This document shows positions 46,601-56,935 of a stretch of DNA of 64,000 nt, in pieces. Position numbers and translations under genes: made by a program. This DNA comes from Ligustrum vulgare (taxonomy: Eukaryota > Streptophyta > Magnoliopsida > Lamiales > Oleaceae), in contig OY743180.1 in assembly GCA_963555705.1 (NCBI GenBank), positions 41,510,129-41,574,128 on the forward strand, read 5' to 3'. Each line of letters begins with the position of its first letter. Position 1 is the first letter of the stretch. Below the pieces are notes generated by a model, which saw only the letters and a list, made by a program, of their open reading frames with translations, did no database searches and was not told where the DNA came from.

Positions 46601-49600
46601 GTACTAATAATTAAAAATTATTGTTTGTAAAACAAATTGCACAATATTTAATAAAGCACGTCTAACTAATTAAAAACAAGAAATTTAAATAAATAAATGT
46701 TTATTTTAATTCTACAGTAGCCATCTCTGCGCCGACTGTCTCGAACCAATCAATTATCTAAAAAGAGAAACGTAAAGGGGTGAGAATAATCTCAATAAGC
46801 ATACACGTGTCCATGAATTATTAATCATATAACTTTTGAAATTGTAAATCTTACATAATGGAGACACGAAAACTATAGTGAAAATAGATGGTATGAGTTT
46901 TTTATGTGCGTAGCGCTACTAAACTCCGGTCCGAATCTTAGAACATATGGACAATAAACATATTTTTTTCAAAAGTGAACCGTAAATTGACACGCATATT
47001 CATATAGTCACGTGAGATAATATAAAGAGTGAGGATTAAACTTTTATTCCAAAATTTCTCGAACAACGTGCATGCTAACGATCTTTTTCATTGTATATAA
47101 TATTCATATAAATGTGTGTTATCTAGATATATGATGGATGGATGGATGGATGGGGGGTGTGGGGGACTTTATAGGGTCTCTAGAGCTAGTTAGCTAATTT
47201 TGTTACCAAAATGATCCCTTATTTAGAACGCACGTCGTTTGTCATAGATGGAAACAAGATAATTTGTCTTTCACATAATTTCTACTAACTAGGCATAATT
47301 ATAATTTCCATGTGAAAGAATAAATTGGATCCCATGAATTCTATTTACACATGCATAATATATAGTTCCTATATATGCACGTATAATCTAACCTCCTTAA
47401 AAATAAATTTCGTCCTAGAAATTTACATTAGAATTCGTCAAAGAGTTGTTGGTACTTGACTTGCATCACTTCGCTCTCCCATGTGGACTCCCCAATCGAG
47501 TGCTTCTTGCTCCCATCCTCTTTTGCTGGTGCAACTTTGACGAAAATCTTGTCACCTACTGAAAACTCAGATACCTTTTTTCTCCTATTCGTATAACTCT
47601 TCTGACTATCCTAGGTAGTTTTCATATAGCACAAATCTTCTCAATGTCTTGCACTATTTGTTCGATGATTTCTAGACCCAAAATTTTGCATTTTCCGATG
47701 TCGTACCAATGTACTGGCGATCTACAATGTCTTCTGTATAACACTTCATATGGCCCCATGCCAATGGAAGCATGATAGCTATAGTTGACGCAAACGTGAC
47801 CAATGGTAAATGTTTCTCCCGTTGTCCCCTAAACTCGAGAGCACATATTTGAAGCATGTTCTCCAATGTTTAAATAGTTCGTTCAAATTGATCGTCTTTT
47901 TGAGGGTGAAATGCTATGCTAAACTTGAGCTTAGTAACTCTTCCAAAAGTTCAATGTGAGCCTTGGCTCTCAATCTGTCACAATTGACACTAGACCCTGT
48001 ATAATCTTACTACTACATTTTCATATAGCTGTGCAAATTGATCCAATTTCATATCATTGATGAACGCGATGTATAACTAATTAATAATAGGAAATTTAAA
48101 TAAATGTTTATTTTAATTCTTCTCGTCTCGGTATCACCAGCTATCACTGTGTCGAACGTCTCGAACCAATTAATTATCGGAAAAGAGAAACATAACGTGT
48201 GAGAATAATCTCAATAAGCTCACACGTTTCCATGAATTATTAATTATATAAGTTTTGAAATCGTAAATCTTACATAATGGAGACACGAAATGTAACACCC
48301 CAGGCCAGGAAAGTTTAAAAGAAATGATAGGTACTACTCATACCAACAAGGTGCACATTTTTCGGAAGTCCATCGTTAGAAACTCCAAAGTTAAGCGTAC
48401 TTGGCTTGGAGCAATTCTGGGATGGGTGACCTCCTGGGAAGTTTTCTCGGGGAGCGTGCGAGTGAGGACAAAGCATGCTGAAAAGACTCGTATTGGTACA
48501 GTTCGGACAGTACGCCGTCATCATCGTTACACGAAAACTATACCGAACATAGGCAGTATGAGTTTTTTATTGCATAGCACTACTAAAACTCTGGTCTGAA
48601 TCTTAGAACATACATATGGACTATAAACATATTTTTTCAAAGGTGAATGTAAATTGCACATAAATTTATAGTCGTGTGTGATAAAATAAAGAGCGAGGAT
48701 TAAACTTATATTGCAAAATTTCTCAAACCGCGTGCGTGCTAAAGATCTATTTGCTTGCATATAATATTCATATAAATGTGTATTTGTGTTATATAGATGT
48801 ATGATAGATGGATTGATGAGGAGAGAGAGTGAGAGGGAGAAAGTACAAAAGTTGTGTGTTGAGGGGAGGGGAGGGGAGTGAAGTGAGGGAGACTTTACCG
48901 GGTCTCTAGAGCTAGCTAGCTAATTTTGGAACCAAAATTATCCCTTATTTAGACCACGTGTTTTTTGGCATAGATGGTAACGAGATAATTTGTCTTTCAC
49001 ATAATTTCTACTAACTAGGCATAATTATAATTATTTTCATGTGAAAGAATAAATTTGATCTCATAAATTCTCATTACATATACATAATATATAGTTTCTA
49101 TATATGCACATACATCTTACCAAATTTTCTAGGAAACAAATCTCAATTTTACCTTAAATGAAAACATGCCAATATATATTTTTTTCTGCTGAACCGTATA
49201 GGGAAAGACAGCCAAGTTCAAAAATTTCATCTTGGTCCCTTATTGATCAACATTCAATTGGGTCCACAACTTCAATCCTTAGTCTATAGGTACACCTAAA
49301 GATGCATGGTGTTATAGGTGTCCTACAAAGTTATTGTACAATTGATTTATAATTTACCTCAATGTCAGTGTCTGCATTTCGCTAGTAAAAATTTCTAAGG
49401 TCCTGAATAATGTTTTAAAATACCAAATTGCTGATTTGTGCCTGGTTGCTGGTGTACAAGATCTTTTAGTCTTTTCTTTGTTAGGAATTTAGAATATAAG
49501 GTGTCTGTCACCTCAATGTCATTCTTTGGTATACTTATTCACTTTTAAAAAGCAGTTGATATAGATTATTAATGAAGCAACTTGTAAATAACTTGTAAAT

Positions 49601-52600
49601 GTTCTTGATCAGTTGATAAAGATTCTTATATTGCAAAAATTATGGGCTAGCCAAGGAGTTGAATCTGGAAAGTGAACCTACTGTATTTATAATTGAAACC
49701 GGGTCTCCTAGAACAATTTGCCTATGTTTTGTGTTTGGCTTATGGATTATTTAATAGAACTTGTCCCATGAGTCAACCCTCCAAAAAGAGGGGGAAAAAA
49801 ACGTTTACAGTACAAGAGTCATTATTTCTTGATACTGGCTTTTAATATATATAGTTTTTTGAGAAAAGATAATGCTGTTTCTAGGCAGAGATACCTGCAT
49901 AGTTTAAAAGCGAAAACGGGTACTGAGACATTTTTCTTCATGAGGCGAGGCGTAATCCTCATTGTGAACCAAAAAATTTAGTAAAAATATATAAAAATTA
50001 ACATTCAATAACATATATAAAATATAATTTTTTTTAAAACAACATTATTAAGAGCCTGTTTGTTGTAGGATATTTTGGAGGAAATTTAGATTTTTGGGAG
50101 AATGTGTGGTTAAAAAGAAGTTTAAAAATGTGAAAGTGGTGGGTTCTATAGAAATATGTGGTTGAAAATGAGTTTTGAGAGGAAGTTGTAAAAAGATTTC
50201 GGGACCACACAGGGGCTAAGTATCAATAAAGAAAAGTAGCAACTCAAATCAAATAAAATATCTGTATATTTTCTTTTTCCTTTTTTATGATTAGTTTAAA
50301 TTGTTTACTTTTATTTATAGCAAAATAAATAACAACTTTAAGTTTTAACATAAAGATCTGATTAAATTACATATGTAGATTATGTGATGTTTTTAAAAAT
50401 GGAGGGCCAAGCATTTGTGAGCGCACCTCTTAATTAATGAGGCGTAAGCCTCACTCGCCCTTAAATACAGGTAGCGAGGTGTTTTTCCAGTGCCTCAGCT
50501 TGAGGCGGGCCTGAAGGTATTGAGGTGGAACTTTTTTTCAAACCATGGATACCTTTAGACAATTTTGGTTTTGGCTAATTCATAGATTTAAATGTTAATG
50601 CATTCGTGCCCTTTATCAAACAGGAATGAGGTGGAAGACCGGAAGCCTGAAACAGTTACAATGTTGGCATTACTGAAAGATTATAAATATTTATACCTTC
50701 ACTTGACTTTTTATTTTCTTCCTTACATTTTTTCTTAATGACTTGCTTGGAGTTTTTCTTGGGTCCAGGGTGGGGTAAGGGGAGTTCTATGGCAGCCGGT
50801 CTCTTTCAGATGATAACAAATGACTAGAATCTATAAAGTCATCAGTATGGGGGTTTAGTAGGTGCTCAATTTGTTATCATATGTATGTGTTCAGAAGGGT
50901 GCATATATGTGTTCAAAAGGGAGCAACAATGCTCTTATATACGATTCCTGAGCATTGATTGTGCAATCTTCATTTATTCATTTTGTTTAATGAATTTGCC
51001 AATCACTATAGTATCAATGTAGGGAAAAGTAGTTCTCCTGATGCATATAAAGAGAAGGAATGAAATTAAAATCAATGACATTGATAATTAAAGTCTTCAA
51101 ATTAGGTTTTATGTTTGCTACTAAAGTTCATTAGAAAATGCCAGTTGCCTATGTCCACAAGGAAGCCATGGTAGTAAACTCAATAGCATAACCTTGGCAA
51201 ACCGCTTTCCCTTGCACCTTTACCTGGAGGGCAGTTCCTCTTTTTAATTAAGCTAAGAAGTTTATTTTTTAGGATAACAGACAAAAACACTTCCGTCTGT
51301 GTCCCTTTGTCTCCTAACGTCGGCCTCACCTTCGCTTTTGGTCAGAAGTTAATCATGGTTAGACCTTGGAGCCCACAAATTGATAAAAAGAAGAGAGGAG
51401 ACCACAGAGAGAAGAAAGTAGAGAGTGATAGACAAGAAAACTGAAAATCCTGAATTATGTTGAATCGTCATAATGATCTCTAAAGTTCTTCAATAAGATG
51501 TTTAAGATTATATTGTCTTTTAAGAAACCTGTCCATCTTCAAGAGCACTATTTATCTCTCAATAACTTGATGCCCTAATGTATGTTGAGAGTCACAAGTA
51601 ATAAATTTGTTTTTATTTAACATTAAGCAAGCATAAGAACAAATTTATATGACCAAATAGAATTACAAAAAAAAAAAAAAAATGATTATTTATTGACACG
51701 TCATTATAACTGAATGGACAATATTAATTATATCTGATAAAAAAATAGATAAAAATATACAAGTTTACAGAATTTGAGCTTTGAGGTCCCATATATTTTG
51801 GCTCGATTGATATCTTATTTCAGTACTTTCAACTTACTTATTACTAAACATAACGAGTAACTTTTAATATGTGAAACTTGACATAATGTATATAATTAAT
51901 TAAATATCACAAATATAAGTTATAATTGTTAAAGAAAACAAAGTTTAAGATTTCTTTTCAAACCTTCATAAAGAAATTCATTGAAAATAGGGCATGGAAC
52001 AGACCAATATATAAGCCCCAATTGCCAATCTGCAATTAGGCGCATCTTTGTACCCTATTCACATGGATTGTGCAAGCTATATAGTGGGAGTGAGAAATTT
52101 CAGCTGAACTGACAATTATAGAGTGGAAGTTCGAATCCTACTCATGGTGTGGATGAAGCTTCTTGTAAGCGCAGTTAAAAAGAAAGCTCTCAATCCTAAT
52201 CTACTAAGGCACATCCCAAGATTTACATCATTTACAAATCTTCAGGACAGAGACTATAGGGACTCCTAAGGTTGGAGTTCAACCTTTACATGGTCTCTAT
52301 TGATTGTCTGACTCTTCATTCAAAGTAGATTTGACATGCCAGTTTTTATTTTCCATTATTTTATTGGGAAGAAAAGTACAACCGGAGTTCATACCCGACT
52401 ACATGGACCTGCATACTTCCCTATTACATCGTAGTTTTTCTAATTTTACTTTTTTTATTATAAGTCATGTTTTCTTATGTCTGCCTCTGGCATGTATTTT
52501 GAAAATTTCACATGTTATTGCTCAGGGTCTGAGATGGTACGCAAGACGCCTTAGAATAGATGAAGATGGAGATGTTGCAGATGAATTCCTTGATGAGTTA

Positions 52601-52759
52601 CCAGCAGATACATCAATTAACAGGGAAAATCATAACAGATTGCCGAGGTTCGAAGTCAAGTACAGCACGAAGGCTGCCAAGGTGAGGAATCAGGTACTTT
52701 TGCCTAATGGTAAAATTCAACAGCAAGTGGAATACCAAGGCAGATTGGAGTGGGTCTAA
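37633..52759 (+). CDS. Conserved plant protein of unknown function, two exons, 14.65-kb intron
   Basis: Exon 1 is 37,633-37,875 (81 codons, donor CAG|GTGACT) and exon 2 is 52,526-52,759 (donor partner CTCAG|GG), giving 158 residues with phase-0 splicing. The N-terminus MGLFKKLAGFLGFARDE, an Ala/Ser-rich linker, then GFSVPVQVAVDR, PIIVPCNSGEGGLQ and the exon-2 segment GLRWYARRLRIDEDGDVADEF are the strongly conserved parts I recognise from small uncharacterised plant proteins. The basic C-terminus ends QGRLEWV. There is no signal peptide or membrane segment. Both exons are intact and in frame, unlike everything else nearby, so the gene is probably functional despite a transposon-filled intron. 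Function unknown. Confidence 0.85.
37876..39083. other. First part of the large intron
   Basis: There is no exon-like or coding homology here. Around 38,690-38,800 a stretch ('ttttggaggatgtgtg', then 'gaaatgtatggttgaaaatgattttgag') resembles the Tourist-type MITE at 50,052-50,216, suggesting an old, degenerate relative. Confidence 0.4.
40200..41290 (-). pseudogene. Unidentified exon-like fragments, possibly OB-fold/RPA-like
   Basis: Minus-strand frames include LVGKFDVVALVT (about 41,240), KKKIVVLSVESKAIIVSL (about 41,085-41,030) and, after a frame change, IGAYERDLAKRNYF (about 41,000). The order DVV-ALV, then an IVVL---SKAIIVSL strand pair, is reminiscent of replication protein A DNA-binding domains, which some plant Helitrons carry. 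The match is weak. A further open piece at 40,620-40,690 (MEETQKKKTFTHARF) is not recognised. Stops and shifts make it non-functional. Confidence 0.25.
41716..42201 (+). pseudogene. LINE C-terminal zf-RVT domain
   Basis: A 161-codon open frame has KVFAWLVSLEKVNTWDLL, then C-MCKKANETIDHLLIHC and WDRLLSMLGV, the zf-RVT (PF13966) pattern found at the C-terminus of plant LINE reverse transcriptases, where W, HLF/HLL and C-x-x-C residues are conserved. It continues with a W-rich tail (WTIWLERNKRIFDN). The stop lies inside the hAT MITE; without the MITE the frame would run into the sequence after 42,903. Upstream RT is absent. Confidence 0.85.
42192..42895. mobile_element. hAT-type MITE, GAGGCG family, copy 1 (inside LINE)
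   Basis: This is a 704-bp element flanked by a perfect 8-bp duplication CGTCTAGA (42,184-42,191 and 42,896-42,903). Ends are CATGGAATAAAAAGGCG and (reverse complement) CAATGTTTAAAAAGGCG. Both arms are rich in GAGGCG/CGCCTC and face each other, with an AT-rich middle. It is related to the element at 49,898-50,547. No coding capacity; the minus-strand ORF at 41,862-42,509 overlaps it by chance. Confidence 0.88.
43442..44970 (-). pseudogene. Clathrin adaptor AP-1 mu subunit gene fragment, at least three exons
   Basis: Three minus-strand exon remnants are in the correct order. The first (44,970-44,797) reads YELLNEMDFGYPQY, then TEARILIEFIKTSAYRMEV and PPMAVTNAVSWRSEGIR. The second (about 44,525-44,433) reads VESVNILVNNNGQIIRSD, with GALKTRTYL and one residue missing. 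The third (about 43,558-43,442) reads GMPECKLGLNARVLLEAQG, then TTKGKPIDLDYIKFH. They cover the end of the longin domain and the start of the mu-homology domain, which binds cargo sorting motifs at the trans-Golgi network. The rest of the 428-residue-class protein is missing and a MITE sits at the edge of the first exon. It is a fragment, probably carried by the Helitron-like element. Confidence 0.85.
44615..44796. mobile_element. Tourist-like MITE in the AP-1 mu fragment
   Basis: Ends CACCTGTTTGGCTCCCATTT and (reverse complement) AGCCCCTGTTTGGCTCTCATT form inverted repeats, with an AT-rich centre containing A12. It resembles the element at 37,219-37,394. It abuts the AP-1 mu exon at KKNE and appears to interrupt it. 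The expected TAA duplication is not visible, perhaps because of decay. Confidence 0.65.
45578..45890. mobile_element. GC-rich MITE-like palindromic block
   Basis: About 310 bp of very GC-rich DNA consist of GGGTTGGGTC/GACCC and GGGGCGGG units facing each other around an AT-rich centre (45,680-45,745). The ends CAGTGATGACAACGGGG and (reverse complement) CAATGGTGTACCCGA are loosely inverted, as in hAT MITEs. The design is like 24,677-25,191 but the sequence is a different family. No exact 8-bp duplication was found. Confidence 0.5.
45891..46459. other. Intron stretch without identified elements
   Basis: I see no coding homology, terminal repeats or tandem repeats. The ORF at 46,232-46,498 is hydrophobic, AT-driven and not conserved. 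Confidence 0.4.
47420..48060 (-). pseudogene. Gypsy D integrase C-terminal fragment
   Basis: On the minus strand the sequence reads EVLYRRHCRSPVHWYDIG (about 47,750-47,690), then GLEIIEQIVQDIEKI and a degraded TRFSSKLH segment. This corresponds to the conserved ALYGRRCRSP motif downstream of the integrase core in plant gypsy polyproteins. Stops and shifts are frequent. No upstream RT remains. Confidence 0.75.
48291..48531 (+). mobile_element. Cassandra-type TRIM solo LTR carrying 5S rRNA-like sequence
   Basis: This 241-bp LTR starts TGTAACACCCC, ends ATCGTTACA, and is flanked by a perfect 5-bp duplication CGAAA (48,286-48,290 and 48,532-48,536). Its centre (about 48,372-48,455) matches plant 5S rRNA: AACTCCAAAGTTAAGCGT, then TGGGATGGGTGACCTCCTGG and GAAG, which includes the internal polymerase III promoter boxes A, IE and C. 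LTRs with embedded 5S sequence define Cassandra elements. There is no internal region, so it is a solo LTR, inserted in the right LTR of gypsy D. It is not a functional 5S gene. Confidence 0.92.
49115..49897. other. Intron stretch without identified elements
   Basis: I found no coding homology, terminal inverted repeats or tandem structure between gypsy D and the hAT MITE. Confidence 0.4.
49898..50547. mobile_element. hAT-type MITE, GAGGCG family, copy 2
   Basis: The ends CATAGTTTAAAAGCG and (reverse complement) CATGGTTTGAAAAAA are inverted, and the flanks GATACCTG (49,890-49,897) and GATACCTT (50,548-50,555) form an 8-bp duplication with one mismatch. It has the same GAGGCG-rich arms as 42,192-42,895 but is more diverged. 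A Tourist MITE lies inside it. Confidence 0.82.
50052..50216. mobile_element. Tourist-type MITE nested in the hAT MITE
   Basis: A 165-bp element with TAA on both sides (50,049-50,051 and 50,217-50,219). Ends are GAGCCTGTTTGTTG and (reverse complement) GCCCCTGTGTGGTC. It resembles the element at 37,219-37,394 and the degenerate stretch near 38,700. Confidence 0.8.
50556..52525. other. Last part of the large intron
   Basis: No coding homology, inverted repeats or arrays were identified. Exon 2 of the host gene begins at 52,526 after a polypyrimidine-poor CTCAG acceptor. Confidence 0.4.
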
Positions 52760-53529
52760 CTCTTAGCCTTAAGTTCTCTTCAAGATGGATTTTCAGCATA
52801 TTGAAAGCAGCACAACTGTTTTACATATCCTAGATCATGATGTGATTAGTTAAATTAATGTGTACTGTAACACTGCTTCAGTGTTGTGTTTTAAGGTTAT
52901 CTGAGTATGATTCCTTTGGTTATTCTCGGGAAAAAAACGTAAAACGTTGTGAATTGGGTTTAGCTTTTATTTGAACGTCCTTGTACTATGCAAAGTTGTC
53001 TTAACCATTACATCCTATATTATTTGTTTACACAGGCCATTGAAAGAACTGGTTTTTACTGATGTCAAATATCCTGTTGCAAGCGCAATATAATTTTGCA
53101 TGTTTAATATATTTGATAATATCACACGCAGCTTTAGTCTTGCGCAACCTTGTGCAATTTCGAGATTCTTTGCAGAACCCAAAGCAGCAACACAACTGTC
53201 TATTTCTTCGGAAGCAGATGATTAAGCTCCTCACGTTCCTTTCCATGAATAGCTGGGTATCCTTTCGATTTCCATATTCAAAGTTGCATCGGACTGATTC
53301 ATTAGGAACTGAAGTTTATTAGTTTTCTAAGCATGTAACTCCCCATTGATAATAAAATTCTCCTTTTTGGCGATTGAATGCAATTAAATCAAGATTTTAC
53401 AAGTACTGTAGTTTAAGAGAGATGCGAGGGCGCAAGCCTATTGGGTTGCGTATGGGTAAGATCGAATTAATTCGATTTCTAAAAAGGAATACTAATCTTT
53501 AACATTTCAAGAAGTTCTTCTGGAAGAAG
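52760..53529 (+). other. 3' flank of the host gene
   Basis: The region after the stop is AT-rich. AATAAA at about 53,352 is a possible distal polyadenylation signal. No further gene is recognised; the two opposing ORFs at 53,028-53,322 lack homology. Confidence 0.4.
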
Positions 53530-53884
53530 CTATTCGTGAACAAACAAATCGGTTCCTATTTCAAGAGTGAGAATCCATGGGCTCCTTTGTCCTTCAATTT
53601 CTTGGTTCCGAACTGTTGTTCTCATTAATGCCAATATGGAGCCGTACATCGCCAATGAAGGCTCAGTATTCACATCTTGCATTGGATCCTTAGACTGTGA
53701 GATCATACCGTCATATACTGATGCGCATTCCAGAATAGTTGGCTTCAAATTTGGCTTTGTTTTATGGTTTTTTAGCATAGCTTTCAAGAAAACATTGGTT
53801 TTCTTACCAAAGTCGAGTGCTGAGTCGATATTCTTTGCCTTGGCATTCTTTGGACTTGATTTTAGGACCTTCAAACAGACATGA
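53530..53884 (-). pseudogene. Possible pectin methylesterase inhibitor-like fragment
   Basis: A 114-codon minus-strand frame contains LKPTILECASVYDGMI followed by a helical region. This resembles the C-terminal helices of plant invertase/pectin methylesterase inhibitors, where L--C---Y--A is conserved. There is no signal peptide, no N-terminal half and the second cysteine pair is not seen. The match is weak and could be chance; if real it is a truncated gene. Confidence 0.25.
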
Positions 53885-54864
53885 TATTGATTGATCGGTC
53901 TAAATCCCGAGGTTTACTGGATGAGCAAAATCGTGAACTATTATGGGCCTAGATCAGCCCATATGGCCGGCGTCATCTTTTTTTATTTGGGAATATTGCA
54001 CTGTATACCCTTATTTTTTACCATAAATTAAAAATACTTTAAGGGTTAAAATTTACTTAAAAATACTTCACAGGATAAAATTGTACATTTAGACTTAAGG
54101 TTTAATTTACTGGGTATTTACGTTCCTTTCACATATAACAGCTTTCGAAGGGAGAAAATGTTACCGCTTTGGAATGGAGAAGCGGTTCCCGCCGTCGAAC
54201 GATTTCTAGGGTTCAAAATCATAAACCGCTCCATGTTCGATCATTTCTGTAGTTCTTGCAAAGAAATCGACACCATCTCTCCCACTGCAAGCGGTATGTT
54301 TTTCTTCTTCAGTAACTGCTCCTGCTGTTTGAAGGTAGAAACCGCTGCCGCTTGAGAACTATATCTAGGGTTCTTAGAAAATCATAAACCGCTCCATCTG
54401 TAAACAATTTCTAGAGTTTTTCCAAATAATAATCGACAAAATCTCTCCCTTTTCGAAGGCATCCCCACGTTATCTGCCAATGGTTACTACTAGGAGAGGA
54501 AATTTTACGAGATCAGCATCGAAATCTACAAATTTGTTACAATTAGTTCTAATGAAAAATAGGTCGTTGAAGCGTGTCTCGAGAAGGAAGAAGAAAGAGA
54601 CAAAAGAAACTGAACAGAGTAACCCTGTGCTCAGTGTAAGTTTTAATATCTACCATCAAATTGTGTGTTAAACTAATTCTTTATTGAAATATCTCACTGT
54701 GTGGTTGATTTATTCACTTGCAGTCTCTAAAAAGGATCAGTTCTGGAAGCACGAACAAGAGGAAGCGGGTAAATAGATTTACAACCCTTATTCATTACGG
54801 TCTAGTTATGGTATTAAGTCATACAATGCGCTATACTATAAGGTTTCAGCAGTTTCTGGATGTT

Positions 54865-55164
54865 GAAAATATACATTAAGGTTAAGTTGTTTAAGTTTCA
54901 TAATATATTTCATTACGTTTCATAATACGATACTTCTGTATTTGTGGCATACATTTCTCTCTTTTTCCACTTAAACAAGCAAGAAGTCGATAAAATCAAA
55001 AAACGGAAGAGTTTGAAAATATACAATAAGGTTAAGTTGTTTAAGTTTCATAATGTATTTCATTACGTTTCATAATACGATACTTCTGTATTTGTGGCAT
55101 ACATTTCTCTCTTTTTCCACTTAAAAAAGCAAGAAGTCGATAAAAGCAAAAAATGGAAGAGCAA
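54865..55164 (+). repeat. 150-bp tandem duplication spanning intron and exon 3 start
   Basis: 54,865-55,014 and 55,015-55,164 are near-identical, beginning GAAAATATAC and ending with AAAAA-GGAAGAG. Each copy contains a GTTTCA-N5-CGATAC dyad, a TTTGTGGCATACATTTCTC stretch, and the exon-3 acceptor with its first codons (EVDK). The peptidase gene therefore has two alternative acceptor copies. Confidence 0.8.
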
Positions 55165-56579
55165 TAAGCATGAAGCATCTTCTGCAAAGAAGAAACAGAA
55201 ACTCAAAATGACTGCAGATGATAAAGAAGTCCAGTCTTTGGATGATGATGCTTATATTCCTAAGGTAATGGAGTTGCATTTAATCCTTTTAAATTTTGAC
55301 TTGAAACTTGTTTTTGAAATTTGTTAATGTTGATTTAATTTGATGTTATACAAATTTTAGTACTCTAATTGTCAGTACATTTTCGAGTATTATATTATTT
55401 CGTGGAAGTATCATGATATGTTACTTATGTAGTTAGTGGTATCATCCTACAGGACAGAGAATTTTTATTGCCTTCGACAAAGTGGTGGAGTGGGAAACCA
55501 CTTGTGAAATATGATGAATCAATTGTGACGAATATCAAATGCAAGCTTTCTCCGTCGCAGCGGAAAATGTTCAGGAAAACTTGTTTTGGTCATTATATCA
55601 ATATGAAAGAAATTTACCTGCAACTTCATCTTATCCATTGCTTGCTTCTGAGGCAAATTTTTGTTTCAGAGGTTGGGAAGAATGAGATGTGGTTTCAATT
55701 TGGTGGAAGTTATATTCGTTTCTCAGAGGAAGATTTTTGTTTAGTCACTGGACTTAGAGTTGTTGGGAATGATGATTTTTCCGAGTTTGACCGATCTGGG
55801 TGTAGGTTGAAAGAGTTGTATTTTGCTAATTATGGAAGGGTAACATCAGTAGAAGTAGGGGAGGTGTTTAGCAGCCTCCCCCAGGAATCAAATGACCTCG
55901 ATGTTGTTAAGCTTGCAGTGATCTATTTAGTATCAGGATTTTTGTGCAGAGATAGTTATGATAAATTGGTTGAGGATGCCATTTTCAATATTATTGATGA
56001 AGATTTGGGTGAAATCTTTCCATGGGGAAAGTACATCTTCAAGAAAACTTTGAATTCTTTTAAAGCTGCTCTTAAGGACAGGAAGCCTGTTTTTGATAAA
56101 AAAACAAAAACTCCATATTATGGCTATCGACTGAATGGATTTCCTTTGACTCTACAAATTTGGGCATATGAAAGTATTCCTTCTTTGCAAGGTCATGTGT
56201 GCAAGAGGTTGAGTACATCATACCCCTAGGATTCTCAGTTGGAAAACCGAAAAAAAGGACAAGCGCAAGACGTGTGCAAATTTCCAGAAGACTTTTTTTG
56301 ATGCCCCCATTGTGAGCAATTTATTTGATTTGATTTGTATAGTTACTTGTATGTCAAACATTTAATGTTTTCCTATATTTTGTTATTTTTCAGATGGAGT
56401 TGGAAGTGATCGAGGCAACTATGGAGGGAAAAAAACGTCCATACACTTTTGGGTTATTTGATGATGACAGTGAGGATCACCATGTACATAATCCATACCC
56501 TTCCGTCAATGTGCACGATGGGGAAAAGGAAAGGGACAAGGTGAAAAATGTTTCTTCATTTCATATCTTATGTCTCCCA

Positions 56580-56935
56580 TGTTTCACGATATGATACTTC
56601 TTTTTGTTGAGTTGTCTAAGTTTCATAAGAAATTTATTCAGGTTTCATATCATGATACTTTTTTATGTTGAGTTTTTTAAGTTTCACAAGATATTTCCTC
56701 ACGTTTCATAATATGATACTTCTCTCTATGTAATTGTTTAAGTGTCAGAAGATATTTCTTCACGTTTCATAGTATGATACTTCACCATGTTGAGTTGTGT
56801 AAGTTTCATAAGATATTTCTGCATGCTTCATAATATGATACTTCTATCTGTTTATTTTTTGTTCTTTCTTTTAAATGTTGTTAAAGTTTCACATGATATT
56901 TATTCACATTTCATAGCATGATACTTGTTCATTTT
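56580..56935 (+). repeat. Dyad array in a peptidase-gene intron
   Basis: Six tandem, degenerate units of about 55-60 bp, each reading roughly GTTTAAGTTTCATAAGATAT, then TTCACGTTTCATAATATGATACTT. Each contains GTTTCA-N5-TGATAC or a close variant. Similar units lie in the introns at 54,880-55,095 and 57,830-58,090, but not in the exons. Confidence 0.85.

Larger units (their letters stand above)
46460..49114 (-). mobile_element. Gypsy remnant D (two LTRs and an integrase fragment)
   Basis: Two related flanks, about 46,640-47,392 and 48,070-49,114, share long stretches ('cttacataatggagacacgaaa', 'tctctagagctag', 'tctttcacataatttctactaac'). They enclose a minus-strand integrase fragment. A purine stretch AAGGAGGTTAG and GGACGAAATTT (minus, about 47,397-47,420) mark the 3' end of the coding region. 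The left LTR may start at 46,460 (TGTGATGATCC); the right LTR lacks its inner part, so a deletion removed the primer-binding site and most of pol. GATG and GGGGA microsatellites occur in both LTRs. Confidence 0.7.

Noticed and set aside
48324..48599. A 5S rRNA gene or a 91-codon ORF
   Set aside because: The 5S-like stretch lies inside an LTR with target duplications (Cassandra) and is diverged; the ORF is its shadow.
53028..53322. Opposing ORFs downstream of the host gene
   Set aside because: Overlapping on both strands, AT-driven and without recognisable motifs.
54158..54355. A separate first gene or exon at the start of the MULE
   Set aside because: The frame has no recognisable domain and no clear splice link to exon 1 at 54,480; probably terminal-region sequence.
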